Assembly (NCBI GenBank): GCA_020442185.1
Contig: JAGRKS010000041.1
Span: 58,734-122,733, forward strand
Source: Hyphomicrobiaceae bacterium
Lineage (GTDB): Bacteria > Pseudomonadota > Alphaproteobacteria > Rhizobiales > Hyphomicrobiaceae
Length of the DNA: 64,000 bases
Direction: 5' to 3'
Position numbers and translations under genes: made by a program. This document shows positions 43,093 through 52,239 of the stretch, piece after piece (positions within the stretch are counted from its first letter, which is position 1; the number at the start of each line of letters is the position of its first letter). The notes beneath the pieces are model-generated. The model saw only the letters and a list, made by a program, of their open reading frames with translations. It did not search any database and was not told the DNA's origin.

Positions 43093-44139
43093 TCACCGAT
43101 GCGGCGTCATTGCTTGCTTCAGCACGCGCGCATAGTTCTCGATGGCGATCTTGCGAATCTTCGCTTCCGGCACATTCCGCTTCGCCATGATCTCGACGAC
43201 GCGCCTGTGATCGGAGAACCGCGACAGCGCTGGCCGTGCCAACGCGTTCATGTCGCTGCCGAAGGCGACGTGATCTTCGCCGATCATGTCGGCCATCTCG
43301 AGCAGACGATCCGCGTAGCGCTCGACCGAGGCGCCGACGTCCGCGCCGAGCCCCCAGAGGCCGACGACGCCGCCCTTCGCCGCAATCATCCGCGCTGTCT
43401 CGAGTTGTAGTTTGCGCGCCTTCCAGACGGGCATCTTCCAGTTCGGCCTACCTGCTGGCGCAACAGATCCGTGCGACCAGATGAGCGGTGCCTTTGCCTG
43501 GCTCAAGGCATCGCGTGCGGCCGCGTCAGAGCAGTGTGCGAGATCGACGAGCACGCCGAGGCGCTCGCAGGCATGGAGCACATCCAGGCCGGCTGAGGTC
43601 AGCCCGTCGTGCCACGGCTTCGATGTCTGGATGTCGGCCAGCGGATTGCGTATGTAATGCACGAGTTGGATCTGCCGAATGCCGAGGCTATAGGCGACGT
43701 CCACCTGCTTTGCTCCGAGATCCGTAAACGTCGCGCCTTCGACCGAGAGCACCACGTGCGGCTCGCCGGCCAAAGCACGATCGACATCAACCGGGGTTCG
43801 CGCGATGCGCAATCCCTGGCTATCGATGTGGCGCACGACGCGGATCGTCTCGTCGCGCAGCCAAACCGCCGGCGCATCACCCGCCGGCGCACCCTTCTGC
43901 TTGAAGCCGCCGGGGGCGATTTTCAGCCACGGCATGTCGCCGACGATCGACCAGGATACCAGTGTGGCGCCGCCACTCGCCATATTCTTCGCAAGCGGTT
44001 GCGTGCGCGCCGGCTTCGGCCCGATGAAGAACAGATGGAAGTGCATGTCGCCGATGGGGATCTGGCCTTTCGCCGAAGCACGCAACGGCAGGGCGAACGG
44101 AGCCGCGAGGCTCGCGATCAGGAATTTGCGACGATCCAC
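43093..44139 (-). CDS. Membrane dipeptidase-family (M19) exported hydrolase
   Basis: A 348-residue amidohydrolase-fold protein with a Tat/Sec leader (MDRRKFLIASLAAPFALPLRA). Metal motifs are DMHFHLF (residues 31-37), LSVEGA, DLAHCSD, WSHGSV and FGSDM. In renal dipeptidase the first motif is H-x-D; here it is H-x-H, so one metal ligand differs. GTG start at 44139 with GGAGGA upstream. Probably periplasmic, acting on dipeptides or related amides; the exact substrate is unknown. Confidence 0.87.
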   Translation of the reverse strand: MDRRKFLIASLAAPFALPLRASAKGQIPIGDMHFHLFFIGPKPARTQPLAKNMASGGATLVSWSIVGDMPWLKIAPGGFKQKGAPAGDAPAVWLRDETIRVVRHIDSQGLRIARTPVDVDRALAGEPHVVLSVEGATFTDLGAKQVDVAYSLGIRQIQLVHYIRNPLADIQTSKPWHDGLTSAGLDVLHACERLGVLVDLAHCSDAAARDALSQAKAPLIWSHGSVAPAGRPNWKMPVWKARKLQLETARMIAAKGGVVGLWGLGADVGASVERYADRLLEMADMIGEDHVAFGSDMNALARPALSRFSDHRRVVEIMAKRNVPEAKIRKIAIENYARVLKQAMTPHR

Positions 44140-44243
44140 GACAGTCCTCCAGGATCACGGCGCGAAGCGCCCGCTCTTTGGCGGCACGCGGCCGCCAGCC
44201 GGCCCATCCGCCGGATGACAGATCCCGACAGACGTTCGGAGCA

Positions 44244-44321
44244 CTAGTGTAGCGTCTTTGACGTTTGCCTCCGGGGGCGGCTGGGTTGGCGAGCAAACGT
44301 CAAAGACAAAAGCTACACTAG
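44244..44321. repeat. Palindromic element bounded by CTAGTGT (copy B)
   Basis: Outer arms CTAGTGTAG (44244-44252) and CTACACTAG (44313-44321), and perfect 15-bp inner arms GTCTTTGACGTTTGC (44254-44268) and GCAAACGTCAAAGAC (44293-44307) around a 24-base loop. Total 78 bp. Confidence 0.9.
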
Positions 44322-44335
44322 AATCATAAGGTTGA

Positions 44336-44411
44336 TAGTGTTCCGGTTGTTTCAGACATTTGCTCTCAGCCCTCATCCGAACGGTGGCAAATGTCTGAAA
44401 CGGAACACTAG
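44336..44411. repeat. Palindromic element bounded by CTAGTGT (copy C)
   Basis: Outer arms TAGTGTTCC (44336-44344) and GGAACACTA (44402-44410), and perfect 15-bp inner arms GTTTCAGACATTTGC (44349-44363) and GCAAATGTCTGAAAC (44387-44401). It is built like copy B (both arms end in TTTGC) but the arm sequence differs. Its right end overlaps the stop codon of the next gene. Confidence 0.9.
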
Positions 44412-45679
44412 TCGATAGCGATCGTTGCGACGTAGTCCATCGTCCGGTTGCTGTTGTCCACGGGAAGCAGCGTGTTGAGGAGGAAGGACGTCGGAGAATA
44501 GTTCTCGGGCACGGAGGCGTTGAATGTCGCGCGGGTCAACCGGGCCTTGAGCCGGGCAACCGTGCCGCCCTTGACACCGAGATAGTAGTTCTGCAACCGC
44601 TCGAACTTCGGTTGCATCGACGTCGCGACCTTGCGGTGCCCCTCGGACATCTTCCTGATCTGCGCGGGGTTCTCGACAAACACCGATTGCAGAAGCTTCG
44701 ACTTCTCGTCCCTCGAGATCTTGAGTTGATCGATCACCGTCAATGGACCATCGACCAGGCCCATATAAGAGCGGCGGCTCGGGCGGGAGATATTGTTTCC
44801 CGTCGGGTCCATCGGATCCATCACGATCTTGACGCAGGACGGCACCCGGCTTCCCTTGAAGTCGCCAGCCGTCGTCTCGGGATCGCATCCCCTGAGCGCC
44901 AGCAGCGACCACGCGAATTCAGAACAGTACAGGTCGAGCGTACCGGAGGGCTTCTGGCCAAGCGCGATTTCCGCGAGATGCTTGACGAAGCCGAGCGCCC
45001 TGCGCCGCTTGTACTTCGGCGCATTGTAGTCGTCGTTGAATTTGAGTTCCGCCGGGTAGATTTTGCGCGCGTTCGAGTTGAGGCGCTTTGCCCACGCGAC
45101 GATGTTGCTGCGTTCCTTTTCCGTCAAGCCGCGTGGACGAACGACGTGCAGGAACTTGGCGTCCTTGTAGTGGGAGCTTGTCAGGTCGCTGCGCATGCCG
45201 CGCCCGTGGTACTCCTCGTTGAGCGGATTATCGATGTTGTGAACCTTGCCATCCTTGACGTAGGCGACACCGGTATGACTGATGCCCATCTGGACATTCG
45301 GATAGGCGCCGGCGCCACCCCATTCGGGCCGAAACGTCAAGAGCAGATCTCCGGTCTGGATGATGCCGCTCTTGGCAAGCCGCTGGGACAATCCAGCCCT
45401 GCGCGCCTCGATCACGCGAAGGCCGGCATCGCTGCCCGACGTCATTGCGTCTGGATGCTTGAAGTCGACCAGGATATCCGTTGTCGGGAAGTCGCCCTTG
45501 AGCTTGGCGCGCGTGCTCGATGGCAGCGCGAAGTAGACAGGCATCGAGAACTTCTTGGCGAGCCGCGGATTGGCCTTCTCGCTGAATGTAAAATCCTTCG
45601 CGGAAGCCGAACCGAAAGGCACCCAGATAGCGAAAAATGCGGCCAGTGGCACCGCGATCGAAAACCTGGAACTCGTCAT
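44408..45679 (-). CDS. Exported permuted papain-fold (YiiX/NlpC-like) protein
   Basis: A 423-residue protein with a Sec leader (residues 1-27, ending ASA-KD). The permuted NlpC/P60-type order is visible: GDLLLTF and MGISHTGVAYV with His135 come first, and LYCSEFAWSLL with Cys252 follows. This is the His-then-Cys arrangement of YiiX/LRAT-like enzymes, which act on peptidoglycan amides or acyl groups. The C-terminal 150 residues have no recognised fold. The TAG stop is the CTAG end of repeat copy C, so the C-terminus may have been set by that insertion. Confidence 0.78.
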   Translation of the reverse strand: MTSSRFSIAVPLAAFFAIWVPFGSASAKDFTFSEKANPRLAKKFSMPVYFALPSSTRAKLKGDFPTTDILVDFKHPDAMTSGSDAGLRVIEARRAGLSQRLAKSGIIQTGDLLLTFRPEWGGAGAYPNVQMGISHTGVAYVKDGKVHNIDNPLNEEYHGRGMRSDLTSSHYKDAKFLHVVRPRGLTEKERSNIVAWAKRLNSNARKIYPAELKFNDDYNAPKYKRRRALGFVKHLAEIALGQKPSGTLDLYCSEFAWSLLALRGCDPETTAGDFKGSRVPSCVKIVMDPMDPTGNNISRPSRRSYMGLVDGPLTVIDQLKISRDEKSKLLQSVFVENPAQIRKMSEGHRKVATSMQPKFERLQNYYLGVKGGTVARLKARLTRATFNASVPENYSPTSFLLNTLLPVDNSNRTMDYVATIAID

Positions 45680-45907
45680 GCAATCACTCCCACACACATC
45701 CCGTCGCAAGAACCCATGACGATCATCTAGCATGTTCGGCAGCATTCCAGCGTGGCCCGCCGTCCACAATCGATGGGCAACGCACGCCTTCAGACCTCTT
45801 TCGCGACATCTGCAACGGTGGCAAAGGGTGGCGACCCACCGATGGCGAAACACGACGTCTACGGCTGAATTCCTGTGCCGACGGGTGGCACCGGTCATCG
45901 GCCCTGC

Positions 45908-47530
45908 TCATGCGTGCAATCCCGGCGCCTCGTGTCCCGTCCGGGCGACGTATTCCGAATATCCTCCGCCGTACTGGTGGATGCCATCAGGTGTCAACTC
46001 CAGCACGCGGTTCGAAAGCGCGGCAAGAAAATGCCGATCGTGTGAGACGAAAAGCATCGCTCCCTCGTAGTTCGCGAGCGCGGCGATCAGCATTTCCTTG
46101 GTCGCCAGATCGAGATGGTTCGTCGGCTCGTCGAGCACCAGGAAATTTGGAGGATCGTAGAGCATCCTGGCCATCACCAGCCGGGCTTTTTCGCCGCCAG
46201 ACAAGACGCGGCATTTTTTCTCTACGTCGTCGCCCGAGAAGCCGAAGCACCCGGCAAGCGCGCGCAGCGAGCCTTGACCCGCCTGCGGGAAGGCATCCTC
46301 GAGCGATTGGAACACCGATTGATCGCCGACGAGCAGGTCCATGGCGTGCTGCGCGAAGTAGCCCATCTTCACGCTCGCACCGACCGAAACCGAGCCGGCG
46401 TCGGGCGTTGTCGCACCGGCAACGAGCTTCAGCAGCGTCGACTTGCCGGCGCCGTTGACGCCCATGACGCACCATCGCTCCCTGCGCCGGACCTGGAAGT
46501 TCAGCCCCTCGTAGATGATGCGCTGGCCATATCGCTTGTCGACGCCCTTGAGGCTCGCCACATCTTCTCCCGAGCGCGGGCAGGGCGGAAAATCGAATGC
46601 AATCGTCTGCCGGCGCTTCGGCGGCTCGACGCGATCGATCTTTTCGAGCGTCTTGACACGGCTCTGCACCTGGGCAGCATGCGATGCGCGGGCCTTGAAC
46701 CGTTCGATGAACCGCAATTCCTTGGCGAGCATCGCCTGCTGGCGGTCGAACTGCGCCTGCTGCTGGCGCTCGGCGAGCGCGCGCTGCTGGATGTAGAACT
46801 CATAGTCGCCCGAGTAGGCGGTCAACGTGCCGCCGTCGATCTCGACGATCTTGGTGACGATGCGGTCCATGAATTCGCGATCGTGGGACGTGATCATCAA
46901 CGCGCCATCGTAGGCCTTGAGAAACTCTTCGAGCCAGATCAGGCTCTCGAGATCGAGATGGTTGCTCGGCTCGTCGAGGAGCATCGCGTCGGGCCGCATC
47001 AACAGAATGCGAGCCAGCGCAACACGCATCTTCCAGCCGCCCGACAGCGCACCGACATCGCCATCCATCATCTCCTGGCTGAAGCTCAACCCGGCGAGGA
47101 CCTCGCGCGCGCGTCCCTCGAGCGCGTAGCCGCCGAGCTCCTCGAAGCGTCCTTGCACCTCGCCGTAGCGTTCGATGATGTCGGCAAGATCGTCGGCATG
47201 ATCCGGATCGGCCATCAACGCTTCGAGTTGGGCGAGTTCGGCCGCGATCGTTGACACGGGGCCGGCGCCGTCCATCACTTCTGCAACGACACTACGCCCG
47301 CTCATTTCGCCGACATCCTGGCTGAAGTAGCCGATCGTCACGCCGCGATCGATCGACACCTGTCCCTCGTCCGGCTGCTCCTGGCCGGTGATCAGCCGAA
47401 ACAGCGTCGTCTTGCCGGCGCCGTTGGGACCGACGAGACCGATTTTCTCACCCTTGTTGAGAGCCGCCGAAGCCTCGATGAAGACGATCTGATGGCCGTT
47501 CTGCTTGGAGATGTTGTCTAGTCGAATCAT
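45908..47530 (-). CDS. ABC-F family ATPase
   Basis: A 540-residue soluble protein with two ABC domains and no membrane part. Domain one: Walker A GPNGAGKTTLF, signature LSGGWKMRVALARIL, Walker B AMLLDEPSNHLD. A helical linker with QQQAQFDRQQAML follows. Domain two: GVNGAGKSTLL, LSGGEKARLVMARML, FLVLDEPTNHLD. ABC-F proteins act on ribosomes in translation or antibiotic protection. The layout is closest to YheS/Uup-type housekeeping members; I cannot say which. Confidence 0.94.
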   Translation of the reverse strand: MIRLDNISKQNGHQIVFIEASAALNKGEKIGLVGPNGAGKTTLFRLITGQEQPDEGQVSIDRGVTIGYFSQDVGEMSGRSVVAEVMDGAGPVSTIAAELAQLEALMADPDHADDLADIIERYGEVQGRFEELGGYALEGRAREVLAGLSFSQEMMDGDVGALSGGWKMRVALARILLMRPDAMLLDEPSNHLDLESLIWLEEFLKAYDGALMITSHDREFMDRIVTKIVEIDGGTLTAYSGDYEFYIQQRALAERQQQAQFDRQQAMLAKELRFIERFKARASHAAQVQSRVKTLEKIDRVEPPKRRQTIAFDFPPCPRSGEDVASLKGVDKRYGQRIIYEGLNFQVRRRERWCVMGVNGAGKSTLLKLVAGATTPDAGSVSVGASVKMGYFAQHAMDLLVGDQSVFQSLEDAFPQAGQGSLRALAGCFGFSGDDVEKKCRVLSGGEKARLVMARMLYDPPNFLVLDEPTNHLDLATKEMLIAALANYEGAMLFVSHDRHFLAALSNRVLELTPDGIHQYGGGYSEYVARTGHEAPGLHA

Positions 47531-47776
47531 GTGCCCCGCTGCCCGATAGGAACGCTCCGGCGCTCATAGGACAAAGCGCACCGAAGCGAAAGCCTGTTGC
47601 AACGGGCGCGGCAGCGATCAGGTCTTGAGGGCGTGTCCCAGGAGGATCTGCAAGTGCGCGACGCGCGGGGAGATGAGCCACCAAACGCGCCTCGAGCGGG
47701 CATGCGACACGACCCGGCCTGCCGGCCTGCCGAGGCTTTCGGTGGCGATGACACCAGCGGAACGTGACCGACCGCT

Positions 47777-48799
47777 TCAACTCACGTGGGCGTCCATGAG
47801 TACGAAGTCGTCGCCCGTCCTCGTATCGGGATGCGCCGGCAGTTCCGTGGTGACGAGAATGAGCCCTGGATGCATACGCTCCTGGATGGCTCGAAGCACA
47901 TCGTCATCAGCCTTGATCCGCCGGAGCACCGCTTCTTCCGGCTGAGCGATAGTAGCACCCTTCTCGCTGTGATGGCTGAAGGCATGCCAGGCGAGGCCTT
48001 GGCGGCCATCATGGAGCCCCGTCAAAATGAAGACATGGCGACCGAGCGGCTGTTGCGGATTGTCGATATTCGCACGGCCATGTGCCACGGGCTTTCCGTT
48101 CTCGAGAACGGTGACGCTCATGTCGGCGTGACTGGCGATCACCGCGGCCGGAACGGTATCGGCCTTGACGACGTCTGCGTGCCACGGAAGCGGCGAGCCT
48201 TTGAGCTTCTTCTCGACGCTCGTGAATTCGTGTGTCGCGTAATCACTGAGGACCAGGCCGGGATGCGTGACCTCCGTCGGCTCTGATGCATTATCCGCGA
48301 GAATGACCGCGGTGCCGACATGGGTCACACTGAAAAGCAGCTCCGAAAACTTGAGCGGCAGCCGGATGCATCCATGCGAAGCAGGATATCCCGGCAGGTT
48401 TCCGGCGTGCAGCGCGACGCCACCCCAGGTCAGCCGGTTCATATTCGGCATCGGCGCATTGTTGTACGTCGACGACCGGTGGTGCTTGTCCTTTTCGAGG
48501 ATCGTGAACACGCCGTGGGGGGTTGCGTGACCCGGCTTGCCCGTCGAGCACGTGGAAATGCCGATGCGTATCCCGTTGCGGTAGACGTGAACCAACTGGT
48601 CTGGGATCGACACGATGATGGCAACCGGGCCAATCGGCGACAGATCGGGAGTCCACGTGAACTCACCTGGCTTCAGGTGATGGACTTCCTTGAACGCTGA
48701 CCGTCCGAGCACTGAAAGGGGCGAAAGCGCAATGGCGGATGCCGCGACCGCAGCACCAGAGAGGGATTTGAGCAGAAGCCGTCGATCGAAACTCACCAC
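47777..48799 (-). CDS. L,D-transpeptidase (YkuD domain)
   Basis: A 340-residue exported enzyme with a twin-arginine-like leader (DRRLLLKSLSGAAVAASAIA). The YkuD domain spans about residues 58-170 and carries the catalytic motif HAGNLPGYPASHGCIRLP with His131 and Cys144. It forms 3-3 peptidoglycan cross-links or attaches proteins to the wall. The C-terminal 170 residues are an added domain without a known match to me. GTG start 48799 follows CGGGAG. Confidence 0.92.
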   Translation of the reverse strand: MVSFDRRLLLKSLSGAAVAASAIALSPLSVLGRSAFKEVHHLKPGEFTWTPDLSPIGPVAIIVSIPDQLVHVYRNGIRIGISTCSTGKPGHATPHGVFTILEKDKHHRSSTYNNAPMPNMNRLTWGGVALHAGNLPGYPASHGCIRLPLKFSELLFSVTHVGTAVILADNASEPTEVTHPGLVLSDYATHEFTSVEKKLKGSPLPWHADVVKADTVPAAVIASHADMSVTVLENGKPVAHGRANIDNPQQPLGRHVFILTGLHDGRQGLAWHAFSHHSEKGATIAQPEEAVLRRIKADDDVLRAIQERMHPGLILVTTELPAHPDTRTGDDFVLMDAHVS

Positions 48800-49031
48800 G
48801 TAGTCTCCCGTTGTCTGGGGTCTGTGTTTGCTCGTCCGGTGCGCACAGTCCTGAACTGGCGGCGTGCTACATTAGCGCGCCTCATCAGGGATTGCATCTC
48901 GGACGACGTGCCGGCCGCAACGATCGGTCGGGAGGCCCGACCGGACGACCGGCATAACGAACAGGCCGGGTCGCTCTGTGGCCCAGCTCTCTAGTGGGCA
49001 CGCTGAGTGGTCCGGTCCGTGGTCCCCACCA

Positions 49032-50492
49032 TCACCCAGGAAGCGCGACCGTCGGATGGCTCGGCGATAGCCTGCGGTCCTCGAAAAACCATCTGAGCGC
49101 GACGAGATAATCGCTGGCGGCGAACCGCTCGGACGTTGCAAGTCGCAGGTTTCCACTTTGGTCCAGAAACATGGCCAACACTGGCCGGCTCTCACTGACC
49201 TGCCGCAATTCGCGAGAAAGTCCGGTTGCCTCACCGACCGACGACCACAATCGAGCATTGACTTCCGCATCCGCCTGCTGCGGAGGCGCGAGGAATATCG
49301 TCTTATGACAATGACCAGCCTGGCCGATGTGCTCGAGTTCCCAGGCGACGCCCTTACCGTCGTCGGCGACCATGACAATCGCCCGGGCGAGTTCGGCAAG
49401 CCGCGCGACCTCGCCCTGCCATGCGGCATCGCTCGCGTCGCGCAAATACGTTCGCCAGACACCGAACGGGGGCGTCTCCTCGTTGGGCCTGCCAAGCGCG
49501 ACCGTCGGACCGTAGGCCGCGAACTCCTCGACCAGTATGTGATCGAGGGAATGACCGGATCGCGTGCGCCCGATGAGCCAACGTATCGGCGTCGATGCCT
49601 GCGCATCGAGCTGCACCTGATCGTTCTGGAAGGCCCGCAGGAACAGGATCGGTGCCGTCGTGTCGTCCGCTGCCATGGCCTCGGCTGCAGACCTCAGCGT
49701 GCGCCGCCGCGCCCGGACCAGCAGCCACCGGGAAAGCCAGATCGATGCGACGAAGCCCAGCGGCCAGACGATGAACTGGCCGAATAGCTCCGCTTGCGAA
49801 TTCTGATCGAAGCAATCGCGCGTCGCCGTGTCGGGCGCACCGCACACCTCGATCGCGCGCTGCCATGTGATGTCCGGGGAAGCAACGAGCGCGAAGGCCT
49901 GCAGAACACCGAATGCTGAAAAGAACAGCGCCAGTCCGAAGACGATCGTCGCGCCACGTCGGCCGGCGGCAATCTCCGACAGGGCTGGCGGCGCGCCGAT
50001 GAGCGCGGGGACGATCCGCGGTTCCTCGACGAGTGCGAGATCGTCTTGCGAGGCCCGCAGAAGGGCAAGGATGCCGATCCAGAACTCGACGCCGAGCCAA
50101 GCCAGGAGCACAAGCCGGAAACTCGCCGGCAAGGTCCAATAGGCTCCAGCCGGCAGCCGCTCGTTCAATCCAATGACAGCGATTGCTATCCAGCCGACCG
50201 GCAGGGTGAGCAAGAACAGCAATGCGACGCGCGCGACCCCTCGCCGCGGCTTCAGCACCGCAATCGCACCGAGTACCATGACTGCAACGAGGGGAAGCTG
50301 GGGAGCCGCGAATGTCAGAAATACATGCGGCCGGTCGATGTAGAGCACCAGCGTCGCAAAAAAAGCGCTGAGAAAATATATGCTGGCTCCTGCCAGAATG
50401 CTGCGCATGAGCCAACGCGGCACCGCACTGCGATCGAGCAGCGAGCCTGCGTCATCGATATGACGAACCGCGGCTTCTGCCATTCCCGACAT
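49032..50492 (-). CDS. Six-TM membrane protein with C-terminal TIR-like domain
   Basis: A 486-residue protein. Six hydrophobic segments lie at about 30-50, 60-80, 88-108, 125-145, 182-204 and 237-257. A soluble domain at about 280-405 alternates strands and helices: PILFLRAFQNDQ, then HILVEEFAAYGPTVALG, then ARAIVMVADDGKGVAWELEHI and KTIFLAPP. This order resembles a TIR/SEFIR-type fold, and Glu385 of AWELE is where TIR enzymes have a catalytic Glu. Family identity is an inference. ATG 50492 follows GGGGGAG. A second membrane protein gene lies upstream on the same strand. Confidence 0.7.
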   Translation of the reverse strand: MSGMAEAAVRHIDDAGSLLDRSAVPRWLMRSILAGASIYFLSAFFATLVLYIDRPHVFLTFAAPQLPLVAVMVLGAIAVLKPRRGVARVALLFLLTLPVGWIAIAVIGLNERLPAGAYWTLPASFRLVLLAWLGVEFWIGILALLRASQDDLALVEEPRIVPALIGAPPALSEIAAGRRGATIVFGLALFFSAFGVLQAFALVASPDITWQRAIEVCGAPDTATRDCFDQNSQAELFGQFIVWPLGFVASIWLSRWLLVRARRRTLRSAAEAMAADDTTAPILFLRAFQNDQVQLDAQASTPIRWLIGRTRSGHSLDHILVEEFAAYGPTVALGRPNEETPPFGVWRTYLRDASDAAWQGEVARLAELARAIVMVADDGKGVAWELEHIGQAGHCHKTIFLAPPQQADAEVNARLWSSVGEATGLSRELRQVSESRPVLAMFLDQSGNLRLATSERFAASDYLVALRWFFEDRRLSPSHPTVALPG

Positions 50493-50683
50493 TCTCCCCC
50501 GCCCACGATCGGGCTCGCCATCATAGCGGACTGAAGCCCGAAATGGCGCATCCGCATCCGGTCCCGCGTGGCTGAAAGGACGAATGGCCGTGACCGGGAA
50601 ATATCTAAAGGCCGTGATTGAGCATGCTGGGAGTGTGCTCGAAGAGCGCCCTCCAAGGGTTGACAGCGGACGAGACAGCCTCG

Positions 50684-51370
50684 CTAGATACGTCTAACCC
50701 GCGGCCCCCACTCCTGAAAGAGCCAGTTGATGCTCGTCCAGATGTCGAAAATCAACGACCTCATGTCATCGCCGACAGCAGCCAGCGTAACGATAGAGAC
50801 GCCGCCGAGTAGCGTCAGAATGAGCAGCTGTATGGCGTAGTGCAGGCCGCGGCCCGCACTCCCCTTCGTCGGGTACGGCACTTCGGCGTAGAAGGGACCG
50901 GCATGGTGCAATTTCAGTTCAGCAAGCACGAGCACGAGCAACGCCGCTGTGCATAGGACTATGGCAGCACTGCCGAAAAGCCCATTCATCGCTTTCGGCG
51001 TAGTCGTATCGAACGCCACTATCCGCAAGAAGTCGGCCGTTACGCGCGCGTAGTTGAAATTGGTAGCCACGATGACAGCGCCGATAAACGTGGCCCACCC
51101 TGTGAAGCGGTTTCGCATTCTGCGCAGCCGCTCGAACTCACCGTATGTCGCACGTTCTTGAAATGTCGGTTCGTTCTTGAGATCCGGATTTTGCTCGGCG
51201 GCAACGACCTCCACAGCCGAGTTGGCGTGCCCGACAGCCATTGTCGCGACGGGCGTCAGGTCGATCACGTTTGGTTTCCGAACAGCCTTCTTACTCCTCG
51301 CCGCCGGGGCAGCGGGCAGGCAATCGAAAAGGATCAGTTGACGTTCATCGGTCACTGGCTTTCGTCCCAT
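50684..51370 (-). CDS. Membrane protein of unknown function
   Basis: A 228-residue protein. The first 85 residues are soluble and acidic/basic mixed (MGRKPVTDERQLILFD), then hydrophobic segments follow at about 88-108, 130-152 and 178-200. It has no recognised family. It lies 190 bp upstream of the TIR-like membrane protein gene on the same strand and downstream of tRNA-Lys, and may act with its neighbour. The ribosome site is poor. Confidence 0.6.
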   Translation of the reverse strand: MGRKPVTDERQLILFDCLPAAPAARSKKAVRKPNVIDLTPVATMAVGHANSAVEVVAAEQNPDLKNEPTFQERATYGEFERLRRMRNRFTGWATFIGAVIVATNFNYARVTADFLRIVAFDTTTPKAMNGLFGSAAIVLCTAALLVLVLAELKLHHAGPFYAEVPYPTKGSAGRGLHYAIQLLILTLLGGVSIVTLAAVGDDMRSLIFDIWTSINWLFQEWGPRVRRI

Positions 51371-51534
51371 GTCCGAGGCATGGGATTATTCGCCGGTCGC
51401 GGCAATCCACACACTGCGCGTTTCCACAGGCCAGTTGGCCGAGCCATGCACACAGCATGTGCAGTCCCGGGCCCCATAGCGGACCCGAACACCTGGCTCG
51501 GCACCTAGAAAAACGCACAACCCATTGAATTTAT

Positions 51535-51609
51535 TGGTGAGCGGGGAGGGGATCGAACCCTCGACCATCTGATTAAAAGTCAGATGCTCTACCACTGAGC
51601 TACCCGCCC
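51535..51609 (-). tRNA. tRNA-Lys (anticodon TTT)
   Basis: A 75-nt cloverleaf on the minus strand. The acceptor GGGCGGG pairs with CCCGCTC (one G-T), the D-arm is GCTCAGTGGTAGAGC, the anticodon loop CTTTTAA gives TTT, and the T-arm is GAGGGTTCGATCCCCTC. The CCA end is encoded. Confidence 0.96.
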
Positions 51610-52239
51610 TCTCGACACGTCCCGGCTTGAGCTTCCACGACGCGCCACTTGGGCTGACGCCGCCTCACCGAAACTTGCCTGCTGCCGCGCCCATATCGGA
51701 CGCGCGCGCACCGGCCAGTCGCCACCTCGTGACCGCTCGGGCCGTTCGCAAGTGGCGGCCTCGGGCCGGAGCCCAGCTTTTAGGAGGGCTGTTCCCCAGG
51801 GTCAAGGCTTCGGTCGACCGACCGGCGACGAACCACCAACATCAGAAATAAGGCAACGCGCCAAAAGCGGCCCCGCGGATACGTCCTGGCCGCGCCCGCG
51901 TGCTCTGCCGGTGCGCACGCGACAGTGCCCGTGGCATCGCAAGGCGTGCCGATTTTGTGAAACGTGTCTGCTGTCCCGCCGCGATCGACAAGCCCTTCGG
52001 CATGGCCGAACCCACCAGCCAACTCAGCACTTTCGGGCCCTGACATTTTCTACCGAGGCTGCGGCCGGCACGGGTCGCGCCCTCATGATCGGCTACGGCA
52101 GAAGGAGCCATGCAAGAAACGCAGATGACGGTTGCGTATGCGATCCGAGATTTTGTGTCGTGGCATTGCGCCAGCTCGGCTATGTCTTCCTCCCTCGCGA
52201 CCCGTGCATTCCAGGGCGCGCCGGCAAACGGGCCCCTCG
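51610..52239. other. Intergenic region, no convincing gene
   Basis: About 630 bp between tRNA-Lys and the DMT transporter. A minus-strand frame at 51780-52046 has no ribosome site and a low-complexity N-terminus. No second copy of the tRNA 3' end was seen, so there is no sign of an integrated island on this side. Confidence 0.45.

Noticed and set aside
48872..49606. Minus-strand frame of 244 codons partly over the TIR-like gene
   Set aside because: The overlapping frame at 49032-50492 has a clear membrane topology and an ordered domain; this one is Arg/Ser-rich with no family features.
51370..51609. Possible integrative island at tRNA-Lys
   Set aside because: No integrase gene and no duplicated tRNA 3' end were seen on either side.
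51780..52046. Minus-strand frame of 88 codons upstream of the DMT transporter
   Set aside because: No ribosome site, no homology that I recognise, and only a short hydrophobic patch.
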